The notes under the pieces were generated by a model. That model saw only the letters and a program-made list of their open reading frames with translations. It did no database searches and was not told the origin of the DNA. A DNA stretch of 64,000 nucleotides, from NCBI GenBank assembly GCA_914767715.1, contig OU612066.1, positions 13,209,001-13,273,000 of the forward strand. The letters are read 5' to 3'. This document shows positions 47,132-59,300 of the stretch, piece by piece. The position numbers and the translations under genes were made by a program. This DNA comes from Membranipora membranacea. Taxonomy: Eukaryota; Bryozoa; Gymnolaemata; Cheilostomatida; Membraniporidae. Position 1 is the stretch's first letter; each line of letters opens with the position of its first letter.

Positions 47132-49139
47132 ATGCGTTTGTTTTGGCCAGATCAAAAAATAGATTTGCTTCTAACTAACCTCATAAGGAAGAGCAACTCC
47201 TGCTCATCTGGAAACTGCAGACCGTTTGGCTCTGCGGCTTTTCGTTCTCCGTCGGCGTCCGTTTTAATTAGGGCCACTTTTGCTATAAAAAAACATGCCA
47301 AACGGCAGCATCGAAAAATTAAATCTCTGTTGGATTCTTATCAAACTCCGACCAGTTCAAGCTCTTATTGCCCTCATTCATTACGCCGAATATTGGAATC
47401 CTTGGATTAACAGGGGGGTCACAATGCTGACTTGAAAATCCAAAAATTATACCAAGGGAGGGTATCATGCTTTTTTTTCGGCCAGATCAAGAAATAGATT
47501 TGCTTCTAACTAACCTCATAAGGAGGAGCAACTCCTGCTCATCTCGTATCTGCAGACCGTTTGGCTCTGCGGCTTTTTGTTCTCCGTCAGCGTCCGTTTT
47601 GATTAGGGCCACTTTTGCAATAAAAAAACATGCCAAACAACAGCATCGAAAAATTAAATCTCTGTTGGATTCTTATCAAACTCCGACCAGTTCAAGCTCT
47701 TATTGCCCTCATTCAACACGCCGAATATTGGAATCCTCGGATTAACAGGGGGGTCACAACGCTGACTTGAAAATCAAAAAATTATACCAAGGGAGGGTAT
47801 CATGCTTTTTTTTCGGCCATATCAAAAAATAGATTTGCTTCTAACTAACCTCATAAGGAGGAGCAACTCCTGCTCATCTCGAATCTGCAGACCGTTTGGC
47901 TCTGCGGCATTTTGTTCTCCGTCAGCGTCCGTTTTAATTAGGGCCACTTTTGCTATAAAAAAACATGCCAAACGGCAGCATCGGAAAATTAAATCTCTGT
48001 TGGATACTTATCAAACTCCGACCAGTTCAAGCTCTTATTGCCCTCATTCAACACGCCGAATATTTGAATCCTCGGCTTAACAGGGGGGTCGCAACGCTGA
48101 CTTGAAAATCCAAAAATTATACAAAGGGAGGGTATCATGCTTTTTTTTCGGCCAGATCAAAAAATAGATTTGCTTCTAATTAACCTCATAAGGAGGAGCA
48201 ACTCCTGCTCATCTCGAATCTGCAGACCGTTTGGCTCTGCGGCTTTTTGTTCTCCGTCAGCGTCCGTTTTAATTAGGGCCACTTTTGCTATAAAAAAACA
48301 TGCCAAACGGCAGCATCGGAAAATTAAATCTCTGTTGGATACTAATCAAACTCCGACCAGTTCAAGCTCTTATTGCCCTCATTCAACACGCCAAATATTT
48401 GAATCCTCGGCTTAACAGGGGGTCGCAACGCTGACTTGAAAATCCAAAAATTATACCAAGGGAGGGTATCATGCTTTTTTTCGGCCAGATCAAAAAATAG
48501 ATTTGCTTCTAACTAACCTCATAAGGAGGAGCAACTCCTGCTCATCTCGAATCTGCAGACCGTTTGGCTCTGCGGCTTTTCGTTCTCCGTCAGCGTCCGT
48601 TTTAATTAGGGCCACTTTTGCTATAAAAAAACATGCCAAACGGCAGCATCGAAAAATTAAATCTCTGTTGGATTCTTATCAAAGTCCAACCAGTTCAAGC
48701 TCTTATTGCCCTCATTCAACACGCCGAATATTGGAATCCTCGGATTAACAGGGGGGTCACAAAGCTGACTTGAAAATCCAAAAATGATACCAAGGGAGGG
48801 TATCATGCTTTTTTTTCGGCCAGATCAAAAAATAGATTTGCTTCTAACTAACCTCATAAGGAGGCGCAACTCCTGCTCATCTCGAATCTGCAGACCGTTT
48901 GGCTCTGCGGCTTTTTGTTCTCCGTCAGCGTCCGTTTTAATTAGGGCCACTTTTGCTATAAAAAAACATGCCAAACGGCAGCATCGAAAAATTAAATCTC
49001 TGTTGGATTGTTATCAAACTCCGACCAGTTCAAGCTCTTATTGCCCTCATTCAACACGCCGAATATTGGAATCCTCGGATTAACAGGGGGGTCACAACGC
49101 TAACTTGAAAATCCAAAAATTATACCAATGGAGGGTATC

Positions 49140-51149
49140 ATGCTTTTTTTTCAGCCAGATCAAAAAATAGATTTGCTTCTAACTAACCTCATTAGGAGGA
49201 GCAACTCCTGTTCATCTCGAATCTGCAGACCGTTTGGCTCTGCGGCTTTTTGTTCTCCGTCAGCGTCCGTTTTAATTAGGGCCACTTTTGCTATAAAAAA
49301 ACATGCCAAACGGCAGCATCGGAAAATTAAATCTCTGTTGGATACTTATCAAACTCCAACCAGTTCAAGCTCTTATTGCCCTCATTCAACACGCCGAATA
49401 TTGGAATCCTCGGCTTAACAGGGGGGTTGCAATGCTGACTCGAAAATCCAAAAATTATACCAAGGGAGGGTATCATGCTTTTAATACGGCCAGATCAAAA
49501 AATAGATTTGCTTCTAACTAACCTCATAAGGAGGAGCAACTCCTGCTCATCTCGATTCTGCAGACCGTTTGGCTCTGCGGCTTTTCGTTCTCCGTCAGCG
49601 TCCGTTTTAATTAGGGCCACTTTTGCTATAAAAAAACATGCCAAACGGCAGCATCGAAAAATTAAATCTCTGTTGGATTCTTATCAAACTCCGACCAGTT
49701 CAAGCTCTTATTGCCCTCATTCAATACGCCGAATATTGGAATCCTCGGATTAACAGGGGGGTCACAACGCTGACTTAAAAATCCAAAAATTATACCAAGG
49801 GAGGGTATCATGCTTTTTTTTCAGTCAGATTAAAAAAATAGATTTGCTTCTAACTAACCTCATAAGGAGGAGCAACTCCTGCTCATCTCGAATCTGCAGA
49901 CCGTTTGGCTCTGCGGCTTTTTGTTCTCCGTCAGCGTCCGTTTTAATTAGGGCCACTTTTGCTATAAAAAAACATGCCAAACGGCAGCATCGAAAAATTA
50001 AATCTCTGTTGGATTCTTATCAAACTCCGACCAGTTCAAGCTCTTATTGCCCTCATTCAACACGCCGAATATTGGAATCCTCGGATTAACAGGGGGGTCA
50101 CAACGCTAACTTAAAATCCAAAAATTATACCAATGCAGGGCATCATGCTTTTTTTTCGGCCGGATCAAAAAATAGATTTGCTTTTAACTAACCTCAGAAG
50201 GAGGAGCAACTCCTGCTCATCTCGAATCTGCAGACCGTTTGGCTCTGCGGCTTTTTGTTCTCCGTCAGCGTCCGTTTTAATTAGGGCCACTTTTGCTATA
50301 AAAAAACATGCCAAACGGCAGCATCGGAAAATTAAATCTCTGTTGGATACTTATCAAACTCCGACCAGTTCAAGCTCTTATTGCCCTCATTCAACACGCC
50401 GAATATTTGAATCCTCGGCTTAACAGGGGGGTCGCAACGCTGACTTGAAAATCCAAAAATTATACCAATGGAGGGTATCATGCTTTTTTTTCGGCCAGAT
50501 TAAAAAATAGATTTGCTTCTAACTAACCTCATTAGGAGGAGCAACTCCTGTTCATCTCGAATCTGCAGACCGTTTGGCTCTGCGGCTTTCTGTTCTCCGT
50601 CAGCGTCCGTTTTAATTAGGGCCACTTTTGCTATAAAAAAACATGCCAAACGGCAGCATCGGAAAATTAAATCTCTGTTGGATACTTATCAAACTCCAAC
50701 CAGTTCAAGCTCTTATTGCCCTCATTCAACACGCCGAATATTGGAATCCTCGGCTTAACAGGGGGGTTGCAATGCTGACTCGAAAATCCAAAAATTATAC
50801 CATGGGAGGGTATCATGCTTTTTTTTCGGCCAGATAAAAAAATACATTTGCTTCTAACTAACCTCATAAGGAGAAGCAACTCCTGCTCATCTCGAATCTG
50901 CAGACCGTTTGGCTCTGCGGCTTTTTGTTCTCCGTCAGCGTCCGTTTTAATTAAGGCCACTTTTGCTATAAAAAAACATGCCAAACGGCAGCATCGGAAA
51001 ATTAAATCTCTGTTGGATACTTATCAAACTCCGACCAGTTCAAGCTCTTATTGCCCTCATTCAACACGCCGAATATTTGAATCCTCGGCTTAACAGGGGG
51101 GTCACAACGCTGACTTGAAAATCCAAAAATTATACCAAGGGAGGGTATC
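49140..51149 (+). repeat. 4-monomer repeat, key monomer at 49140 and 50480
   Basis: Both key monomers have CCTCATTAGGAGG, CTGTTCATC, CTCCAACCAG, GGGGTTGCAATG and GACTCGAAAATCC and are preceded by CCAATGGAGGG (offset 1,340 bp). The 50480 copy has AGATTAAAAAATAG and GGCTTTCTGTTC. Flanking units also pair loosely (49810 with 50145; 50145 with 50815). Confidence 0.75.
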
Positions 51150-52899
51150 ATGGTTTTTTTTCGGCCGGATCAAAAAATAGATTTGCTTTTAACTAACCTC
51201 ATAAGGAGGAGCAACTCCTGGTCATCTCGAAACTGCAGACCGTTTGGCTCTGCGGCTTTTCGTTTTCCGTCAGCGTCCGTTTTAATTAGGGCCACTTTTG
51301 CTATAAAAAAAACATGCCAAACAGCAGCATCGAAAAATTAAATCTCTGTTGGATTCTTATCAAACTCCGACCAGTTCAAGCTCTTATTGCCCTCATTCAA
51401 CACGCCGAGTATTGGAATCCTCGGATTAACAGGGAGGTCACAACGCTGACTTGAAAATCCAAAAATTATACCAAGGGAGGGTATCATGGTTTATTTTCGG
51501 CCAGATCAAAAAATAGATTTGCTTCCAACTAACCTCATAAGGAGGAGCAACTCCTGCTCATCTTGAATCTGCAGACCGTTTGGCTCTGCGGCTTTTCGTT
51601 CTCCGTCAGCGTCCGTAATAATTAAGGCCACTTTTGCTATAAAAAAACATGCCAAACGGCAGCATCAAAAAATTAAATCTCTGTTGGATTCTTATCAAAC
51701 TTCGACCAGTTCAAGCTCTTATTGCCCTCATTCAACACGCCGAATATTGGAATCCTCGGATAAACAGGGGGGTCACAACGCTGACTTGAAAATCAAAAAA
51801 TTATACCAAGGGAGGGTATCATGCTTTTTTTTCGGCCAGATCAAAAAATAGATTTGCTTCTAACTAACCTCATAAGGAGGAGCAACTCCTGCTCATCTCG
51901 AATCTGCAGACCGTTTGACTCTGCGGCTTTTCGTTCTCCGTCAGCGTCCGTTTTAATTAGGGCCACTTTTGCTATAAAAAAACATGCCAAAAGGCAGCAT
52001 CGAAAAATTAAATCTCTGTTGGATTCTTATCAAACTCCGACCAGTTCAAGCTCTTATTGCCGTCATTCAACACGCCGAATATTTGAATCCTCGGATTAAC
52101 AGGGGGGTCACAACGCTGACTTGAAAATCCAAAAATTATACCAAGGGAGGGTATCATGCTTTTTTTTCACCCAGATCAAAAAATAGATTTGCTTCTAACT
52201 AACCTCATAAGGAGAAGCAACTCCTGCTCATCTCGAATCTGCAGACCGTTTGGCTCTGCGGCTTTTCGTTCTCCGTCAGCGTCCGTTTTAATTAGGGCCA
52301 CTTTTGCTATAAAAAAACATGCCAAACGGCAGCATCGAAAAATTAAATCTCTGTTGGATTCTTATCAAACTCCGACCAGTTCAAGCTCTTATTGCCCTCA
52401 TTCAACACGCCGAGTATTGGAATCCTCGGATTAACAGGGAGGTCACAACGCTGACTTGAAAATCCAAAAATTATACCAAGGGAGGGTATCATGCTTTTTT
52501 TTCGGCCAGATCAAAAAATAGATTTGCTTCTAACTAACCTCATAAGGAGGAGCAACTCCTGCTCATCTCGAATCTGCAGACCGTTTTGCTCTGCGGCTTT
52601 TCGTTCTCCGTCAGCGTCCGTATTAATTAGGGCCACTTTTGCTATAAAAAAACATGCCAAACGGCAGCATCGAAAAATTAAATCTCTGTTGGATTCTTAT
52701 CAAACTCCGACCAGTTCAAGCTCTTATTGCCCTCATTCAACACGCAGAATATTGGAATCCTCGGATTAACAGGGGGGTCACAACGCTGACTTGAAAATCC
52801 AAAAATTATACCAAGGGAGGGTATCATGGTTTTTTTTCGGCCAGATCAAAAAATAGATTTGCTTCTAACTAACCTCATAAGGAGGAGCAACTCCTGCTC

Positions 52900-55800
52900 A
52901 TCTCGAATCTGCAGACCGTTTGGCTCTGCGGCTTTTTGTTCTCCGTCAGCGTCTGTTTTAATTAGGGCCACTTTTGCTATAAGAAAACATGCCAAACGGC
53001 AGCATCGAAAAATTAAATCTCTGTTGGATTCTTATCAAACTCCGACCAGTACAAGCTCTTATTGCCCTCATTCAACACGGCGAATATTGGAATCCTCGGA
53101 TTAACAGGGGGGTCACAACGCTGACTTGAAAATCCAAAAATTTTACCAAGGGAGGGTATCATGCTTTTTTTTCGGCCAGATCAAAAAATATATTTGCTTT
53201 TAACTAACCTCATAATGAGGAGCAACTCCTGCTCATCTTGAATCTGCAGAACGTTTGGCTCTGCGGCTTTTCGTTCTCCGTCCGCGTCCGTTTTAATTAG
53301 GGCAACTTTTGCTATAAAAAAACATGCCAAACAGCAGCATCAAAAATTAAATCTCTGTTGGATTCTTATCAAACTCCGACCAGTTCAAGCTCTTATTGCC
53401 CTCATTCAACACGCCGAATATTGGAATCCTCGGATTAACAGGGGGGTCACAACGCTGACTTGAAAATCCAAAAAATTATACCAAGGGAGGGTATCATGCT
53501 TTTTTTTCGGCCAGCACAAAAAATAGATTTGCTTCTAACTAAACTCATAAGGAGGAGCAACTCCTGCTCATCTCGAAACTGCAGACCGTTTGGCTCTGCG
53601 GCTTTTCGTTCTCCGTCAGCGTCCGTTTTAATTAGGGCCACTTTTGCTATAAAAAAAACATGCCAAACGGCAGCATCGAAAAATTAAATCTCTGTTGGAT
53701 TTTTATCAAGCTCCGACCAGTTCAAGCTCTTATTGCCCTCATTCAACACGCCGAATATTGGAATCCTCGGATTAACAGGGGGGTCACAACGCTGACTTGA
53801 AAATCCAAAAATTATACCAAGGGAGGGTATCATGCTTTTTTTTCAGACAGATCAAAAAATAGATTTGCTTCTAACTAACCTCATAAGGAGAAGCAACTCC
53901 TGCTCATCTCGAATCTGCAGACCGTTTGGCTCTGCGGCTTTTCGTTCTCGATCAGCGTCCGTTTTAATTAGGTCCACTTTTGCTATAAAAAAACATGCCA
54001 AACGGCAGCATCGAAAAATTAAATCTCTGTTGGATTCTTGTCAAACTCCGACCAGTTCAAGCTCTTATTGCCCTCATTCAACACGCAGAATATTGGAATC
54101 CTCGGATTAACAGGGGAGTCACAACGCTGACTTGAAAATCCAAAAATTATACCAAGGGAGGGTACCATGGTTTTTTTTCGGCTAGATCAAAAAATAGATT
54201 TGCTTCTAACTAACCTCATAAGGAGAAGCAACTCCTGCTCATCTCGAATCTGCAGACTGTTTGGCTCTGCAGCTTTTCGTTCTCCGTCAGCGTCCGTTTT
54301 AATTAGGGCCACTTTTGCTATAAAAAAACATGCCAAACGGCAGCATCGAAAATTTAATTCTCTGTTGGATTCTTATCAAACTCCGACCAGTTCAAGCTCT
54401 TATTGCCCTCATTCAACACGCAGAATATTGGAATCCTCGGATTAACAGGGGGGTCACAACGCTGACTTGAAAATCCAAAAATTATACCAAGGGAGGGTAT
54501 CATGCTTTTTTTTCAGACAGATCAAAAAATAGATTTGCTTCTAACTAACCTCATAAGGAGAAGCAACTCCTGCTCATCTCGAATCTGCAGACCGTTTGGC
54601 TCTGCGGCTTTTCGTTCTCGATCAGCGTCCGTTTTAATTAGGTCCACTTTTGCTATAAAAAAACATGCCAAACGGCAGCATCGAAAAATTAAATCTTTGT
54701 TGGATTCTTGTCAAACTCCGACCAGTTCAAGCTCTTATTGCCCTCATTCAACACGCAGAATATTGGAATCCTCGGATTAACAGGGGAGTCACAACGCTGA
54801 CTTGAAAATCCAAAAATTATACCAAGGGAGGGTACCATGGTTTTTTTTCGGCTAGATCAAAAAATAGATTTGCTTCTAACTAACCTCATAAGGAGAAGCA
54901 ACTCCTGCTCATCTCGAATCTGCAGACTGTTTGGCTCTGCAGCTTTTCGTTCTCCGTCAGCGTCCGTTTTAATTAGGGCCACTTTTGCTATAAAAAAACA
55001 TGCCAAACGGCAGCATCGAAAATTTAATTCTCTGTTGGATTCTTATCAAACTCCGACCAGTTCAAGCTCTTATTGCCCTCATTCAACACGCAGAATATTG
55101 GAATCCTCGGATTAACAGGGGGGTCACAACGCTGACTTGAAAATCCAAAAATTATACCAAGGGAGGGTATCATGGTTTTTTTTCGGCCAGATCAAAAAAT
55201 AGATTTGCTTCTAACTAACCTCATAAGGAGGAGCAACTCCTGCTCATCTCGAATCTGCAGACCGTTTGGCTCTGCGGCTTTTCGTTATCCATCAGCGTCC
55301 GTTTTAATTAGGGCCACTTTTGCTATAAAAAAACATGCCAAACGGCAACATCGAAAAATTAAATCTTTGTTGGATTCTCATCAAACTCCGACCAGTTCAA
55401 GCTCTTATTGCCCTCATTCAACACGCCGAATATTGGAATCCTCGGATTAACAGGGGGGTCACAACGCTGACTTGAAAATCCAAAAATTATACCAAGGGAG
55501 GGTATCATGCTTTTTTTTCGGCCAGATCAAAAAATAGATTTGCTTCTAACTAACCTCATAAGGAGGAGCAACTCCTGCTCATCTCGAATCTGCAGACCGT
55601 TTGGCTCTGCGGCTTTTTGTTCTCCGTCAGCGTCTGTTTTAATTAGGGCCACTTTTGCTATAAAAAAACATGCCAAACGGCAGCATCGAAAAATTAAATC
55701 TCTGTTGGATTCTCATCAAACTCCGACCAGTTCAAGCTCTTATTGCCCTCATTCAACACGGCGAATATTGGAATCCTCGGATTAACAGGGGGGTCACAAC

Positions 55801-56210
55801 GCTGACTTGAAAATCCAAAAATTTTACCAAGGGAGGGTATCATGCTTTTATTTCGGCCAGATCAAAAAATATATTTGCTTCTAACTAACCTCATAAGGAG
55901 GAGCAACTCCTGCTCATCTCTAATCTGCAGAACGTTTGGCTCTGCGGCTTTTCGTTCTCCGTCCGCGTCCGTTTTAATTAGGGCAACTTTTGCTATAAAA
56001 AAACATGCCAAACAGCAGCATCAAAAATTAAATCTCTGTTGGATTCTTATCAAACTCCGACCAGTTCAAGCTCTTATTGCCCTCATTCAACACGCCGAAT
56101 ATTGGAATCCTCGGATTAACAGGGGGGTCACAACGCTGACTTGAAAATCCAAAAAATTATACCAAGGGAGGGTATCATGCTTTTTTTTCGGCCAGCACAA
56201 AAAATAGATT
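52900..56210 (+). repeat. 8-monomer repeat, offset about 2,681 bp
   Basis: About 52900-53530 recurs at about 55590-56210. Shared: GCGTCTGTTTT, CACGGCGAATATT, AAAATTTTACC, ATATATTTGC, CTGCAGAACG, CGTCCGCGTCC, AGGGCAACTTT, AACAGCAGCATC, AAAAAATTATACC and GGCCAGCAC. The copies diverge after the GGCCAGCAC monomer start (CGAAACTGCAG at 53496 versus CGAATCTGCAG at 56177). Confidence 0.8.
53832..55171 (+). repeat. Tandemly duplicated dimer (670 bp, two copies)
   Basis: 53832-54501 and 54502-55171 are near-identical. Each has a monomer with TTTCAGACAGATC, GTTCTCGATCAGCG and TTAGGTCCAC followed by one with GGTACCATGG, CGGCTAGATC, CAGACTGTTTGG and GAAAATTTAATTC. The only difference I see is AAATCTCTG (first copy) versus AAATCTTTG (second copy). 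This looks like one of the youngest events in the domain. Confidence 0.9.
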
Positions 56211-56399
56211 TGCTTCTAACTAACCTCATAAGGAGGAGCAACTCCTGCTCATCTCGAATCTGCAGACCGTTTGGCTCTGCGGCTCTTCGTTCTCCGTCAG
56301 CGTCCGTTTTAATTAGGGCCACTTTTGCTATAAAAAAACATGCCAAACGGCAGCATCGAAAAATTAAATCTCTGTTGGATTCTTATCAAACTCCGACCA

Positions 56400-59300
56400 G
56401 TTCAAGCTCTTATTGCCCTCATACAACACGCCGAATATTGGAATCCTCGGATTAACAGGGGCGTCACAACGCTGACTTGAAAATCCAAAAATTATACCAA
56501 GGGAGGGTATCATGCTTTTTTTTCGGCCAGATCAAAAAATAGATTTGCTTCTAACTAACCTCATAAGGAGGAGCAACTCCTGCTCATCTCGAATCTGCAG
56601 AACGTTTGGCTCTGCGGCTTTTCGTTCTCCGTCAGCGTCCGTTTTAATTAGGGCCACTTTTGCTATAAAAAAACATGCCAAACAGCAGCATCAAAAATTA
56701 AATCTCTGTTGGAATCTTATCAAACTTTGACCAGTTCAAGCTCTTATTGCCCTCATTCAACACGCCGAATATTGGAATCCTCTGATTAACATGGGGGTCA
56801 CAACGCTGACTTGAAAATCCAAAAATTATACCAAGGGAGGGTATCATGCTTTTTTTTCGGCCAGATCAAAAAATAGATTTGCTTCTAACTAACCTCATAA
56901 GGAGGAGCAACTCCTGCTCATCTCGAAACTGCAGACCGTTTGGCTCTGCGGCTTTTCGTTCTCCGTCAGCGTCCGTTTTAATTAGGGCCACTTTTGCTAT
57001 AAAAAAAACATGCCAAACGGCAGCATCGAAAAATTAAATCTCTGTTGGATTCTTATCAAACTCCGACCAGTTCAAGCTCTTATTGCCCTCATTCAACACG
57101 CCGAATATTGGAATCCTCGGATTAACAGGGGGGTCACAACGCTGACTTGAAAATCCAAAAATTATACCAAGGGAGGGTATCATGCTTTTTTTTCGGCCAG
57201 ATCAAAAAATAGATTTGCTTCTAACTAACCTCATAAGGAGGAGCAACTCCTGCTCATCTCGAATCTGCAGACCGTTTGGCTCTGCGGCTTTTCATTCTCC
57301 GTCAGCGTCCGTTTTAATTACGGCCACTTGCTATAAAAAACCATGCCAAAAGGCAGCATCGAAAAATTAAATCTCTGTTGGATTCTTATCAAACTCCGAC
57401 CAGTTCAAGCTCTTATTGCCGTCATTCAACACGCCGAATATTAAAATCCTCGGATTAACAGGGGGTCACAACGCTGACTTGAAAATCCAAAAATTATACC
57501 AAGGGAGGGTATCATGCTTTTTTTTCGGCCAGATCAAAAAATAGATTTGCTTCTAACTTACCTCATAAGGAGGAGCAACTCCTGCTCATCTCGAATCTGC
57601 AGAACGTTTGGCTCTGCGGCTTTTCGTTCTCCGTCAGCGTCCGTTTTAATTAGGGCCACTTTTGCTATAAAAAAACATGCCAAACAGCAGCATCGAAAAA
57701 TTAAATCTCTGTTGGATTCTTATCAAACTCCGACCAGTTCAAGCTCTTATTGCCCTCATTCAACACGCCGAATATTGGAGTCCTCGGATTAACAGGGGGG
57801 TCACAACGCTGACTTGAAAATCCAAAAATTATACCAAGGGAGGGTATCATGCTTTTCTTTCGGCCAGATCAAAAAATAGATTTGCTTCTAACTAACCTCA
57901 TAAGGAAGAGCAACTCCTGCTCATCTGGAAACTGCAGACCGTTTGGCTCTGCAGCTTTTCGTTCTCCATCAGCGTCCGTTTTAATTAGGGCCACTTTTGC
58001 TATAAAAAAACATGCCAAACGGCAGCATCGAAAAATTAAATCTCTGTTGGATTCTTATCAAACTCCGACCAGTTCAAGCTCTTATTGCCGTCATTCAACA
58101 CGCCGAATATTGGAATCCTCGGATTAACAGGGGGGTCACAACGCTGACTTGAAAATCCAAAAATTATACAAAGGGAGGGTATCATGCTTTTTTTTCGGCC
58201 AGATCAAAAAATAGATTTGCTTCTAACTAACCTCATAAGGAGGAGCAACTCCTGCTCATCTCGAATCTGCAGACCGTTTGGCTCTGCGGCTTTTCGTTCT
58301 CCGTCAGCGTCCGTTTTAATTAGGGCCACTTTTGCTATAAAAAAACATGCCAAACGGCAGCATCGAAAAATTAAATCTTTGTTGGATTCTTGTCAAACTC
58401 CGACCAGTTCAAGCTTTTATTGCCCTCATTCAACACTGCGAATATTGGAATCCTCGGATTAACAGGGGGGTCACAACGCTGACTTGAAAATCCAAAAATT
58501 ATACCAAGGGAGGGTATCATGCTTTTTTTTCGGCCAGATCAAAAAATAGATTTGCTTCTAACTAACCTCATAAGGAGGAGCAACTCCTGCTCATCTCGAA
58601 ACTGCAGACCGTTTGGCTCTGCGGCTTTTCGTTCTCCGTCAGCGTCCGTTTTAATTAGGGCAACTTTTGCTATAAAAAAAACATGCCAAATGGCAGCATC
58701 GAAAAATTAAATCTCTGTTGGATTCTTATCAAACTCCGACCTGTTCAACCTCTTATTGCCCTCATTCAACACGCCGAATATTGGAATCCTCGGATTAACA
58801 GGGGGGTCACAACGCTGACTTGAAAATCCAAAAATTATACCAAGGGAGGGTATCATGCTTTTTTTTCGGCCAGATCAAAAAATAGATTTGCTTCTAACTA
58901 ACCTCATGAGGAGGAGCAACTCCTGCTCATCTCGAATCTGCAGACCGTTTGGCTCTGCGGCTTTTCGTTCTCCGTCAGCGTCCGTTTTAATTACGGCCAC
59001 TTTTGCTATAAAAAACCATGCCAAAAGGCAGCATCGAAAAATTAAATCTCTGTTGGATTCTTATCAAACTCCGACCAGTTCAAGCTCTTATTGCCGTCAT
59101 TCAACACGCCGAATATTAAAATCCTCGGATTAACAGGGGGTCACAACGCTGACTTGAAAATCCAAAAATTATACCAAGGGAGGGTATCATGCTTTTTTTT
59201 CGGCCAGATCATAAAATAGATTTGCTTCTAACTAACCTCATAAGGAGGAGCAACTCCTGCTCATCTCGAATCTGCAGACCGTTTGGCTCTGCGGCTTTTC

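Larger units (their letters stand above)
46459..51149 (+). repeat. Domain V: CTTTTTGTTC subtype with a 4-monomer repeat
   Basis: Monomer starts: 46459, 46794, 47132, 47467, 47802, 48137, 48471, 48805, 49140, 49475, 49810, 50145, 50480, 50815. Common variants: GGCTTTTTGTTCTCC, ATCGGAAAATTAAATC, TTGGATACTTATC, CTCGGCTTAAC, GGGGTCGCAACG and ACCAATGGAGGG. 46459 and 46794 carry CCAAAAGGCAGC. Confidence 0.75.
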
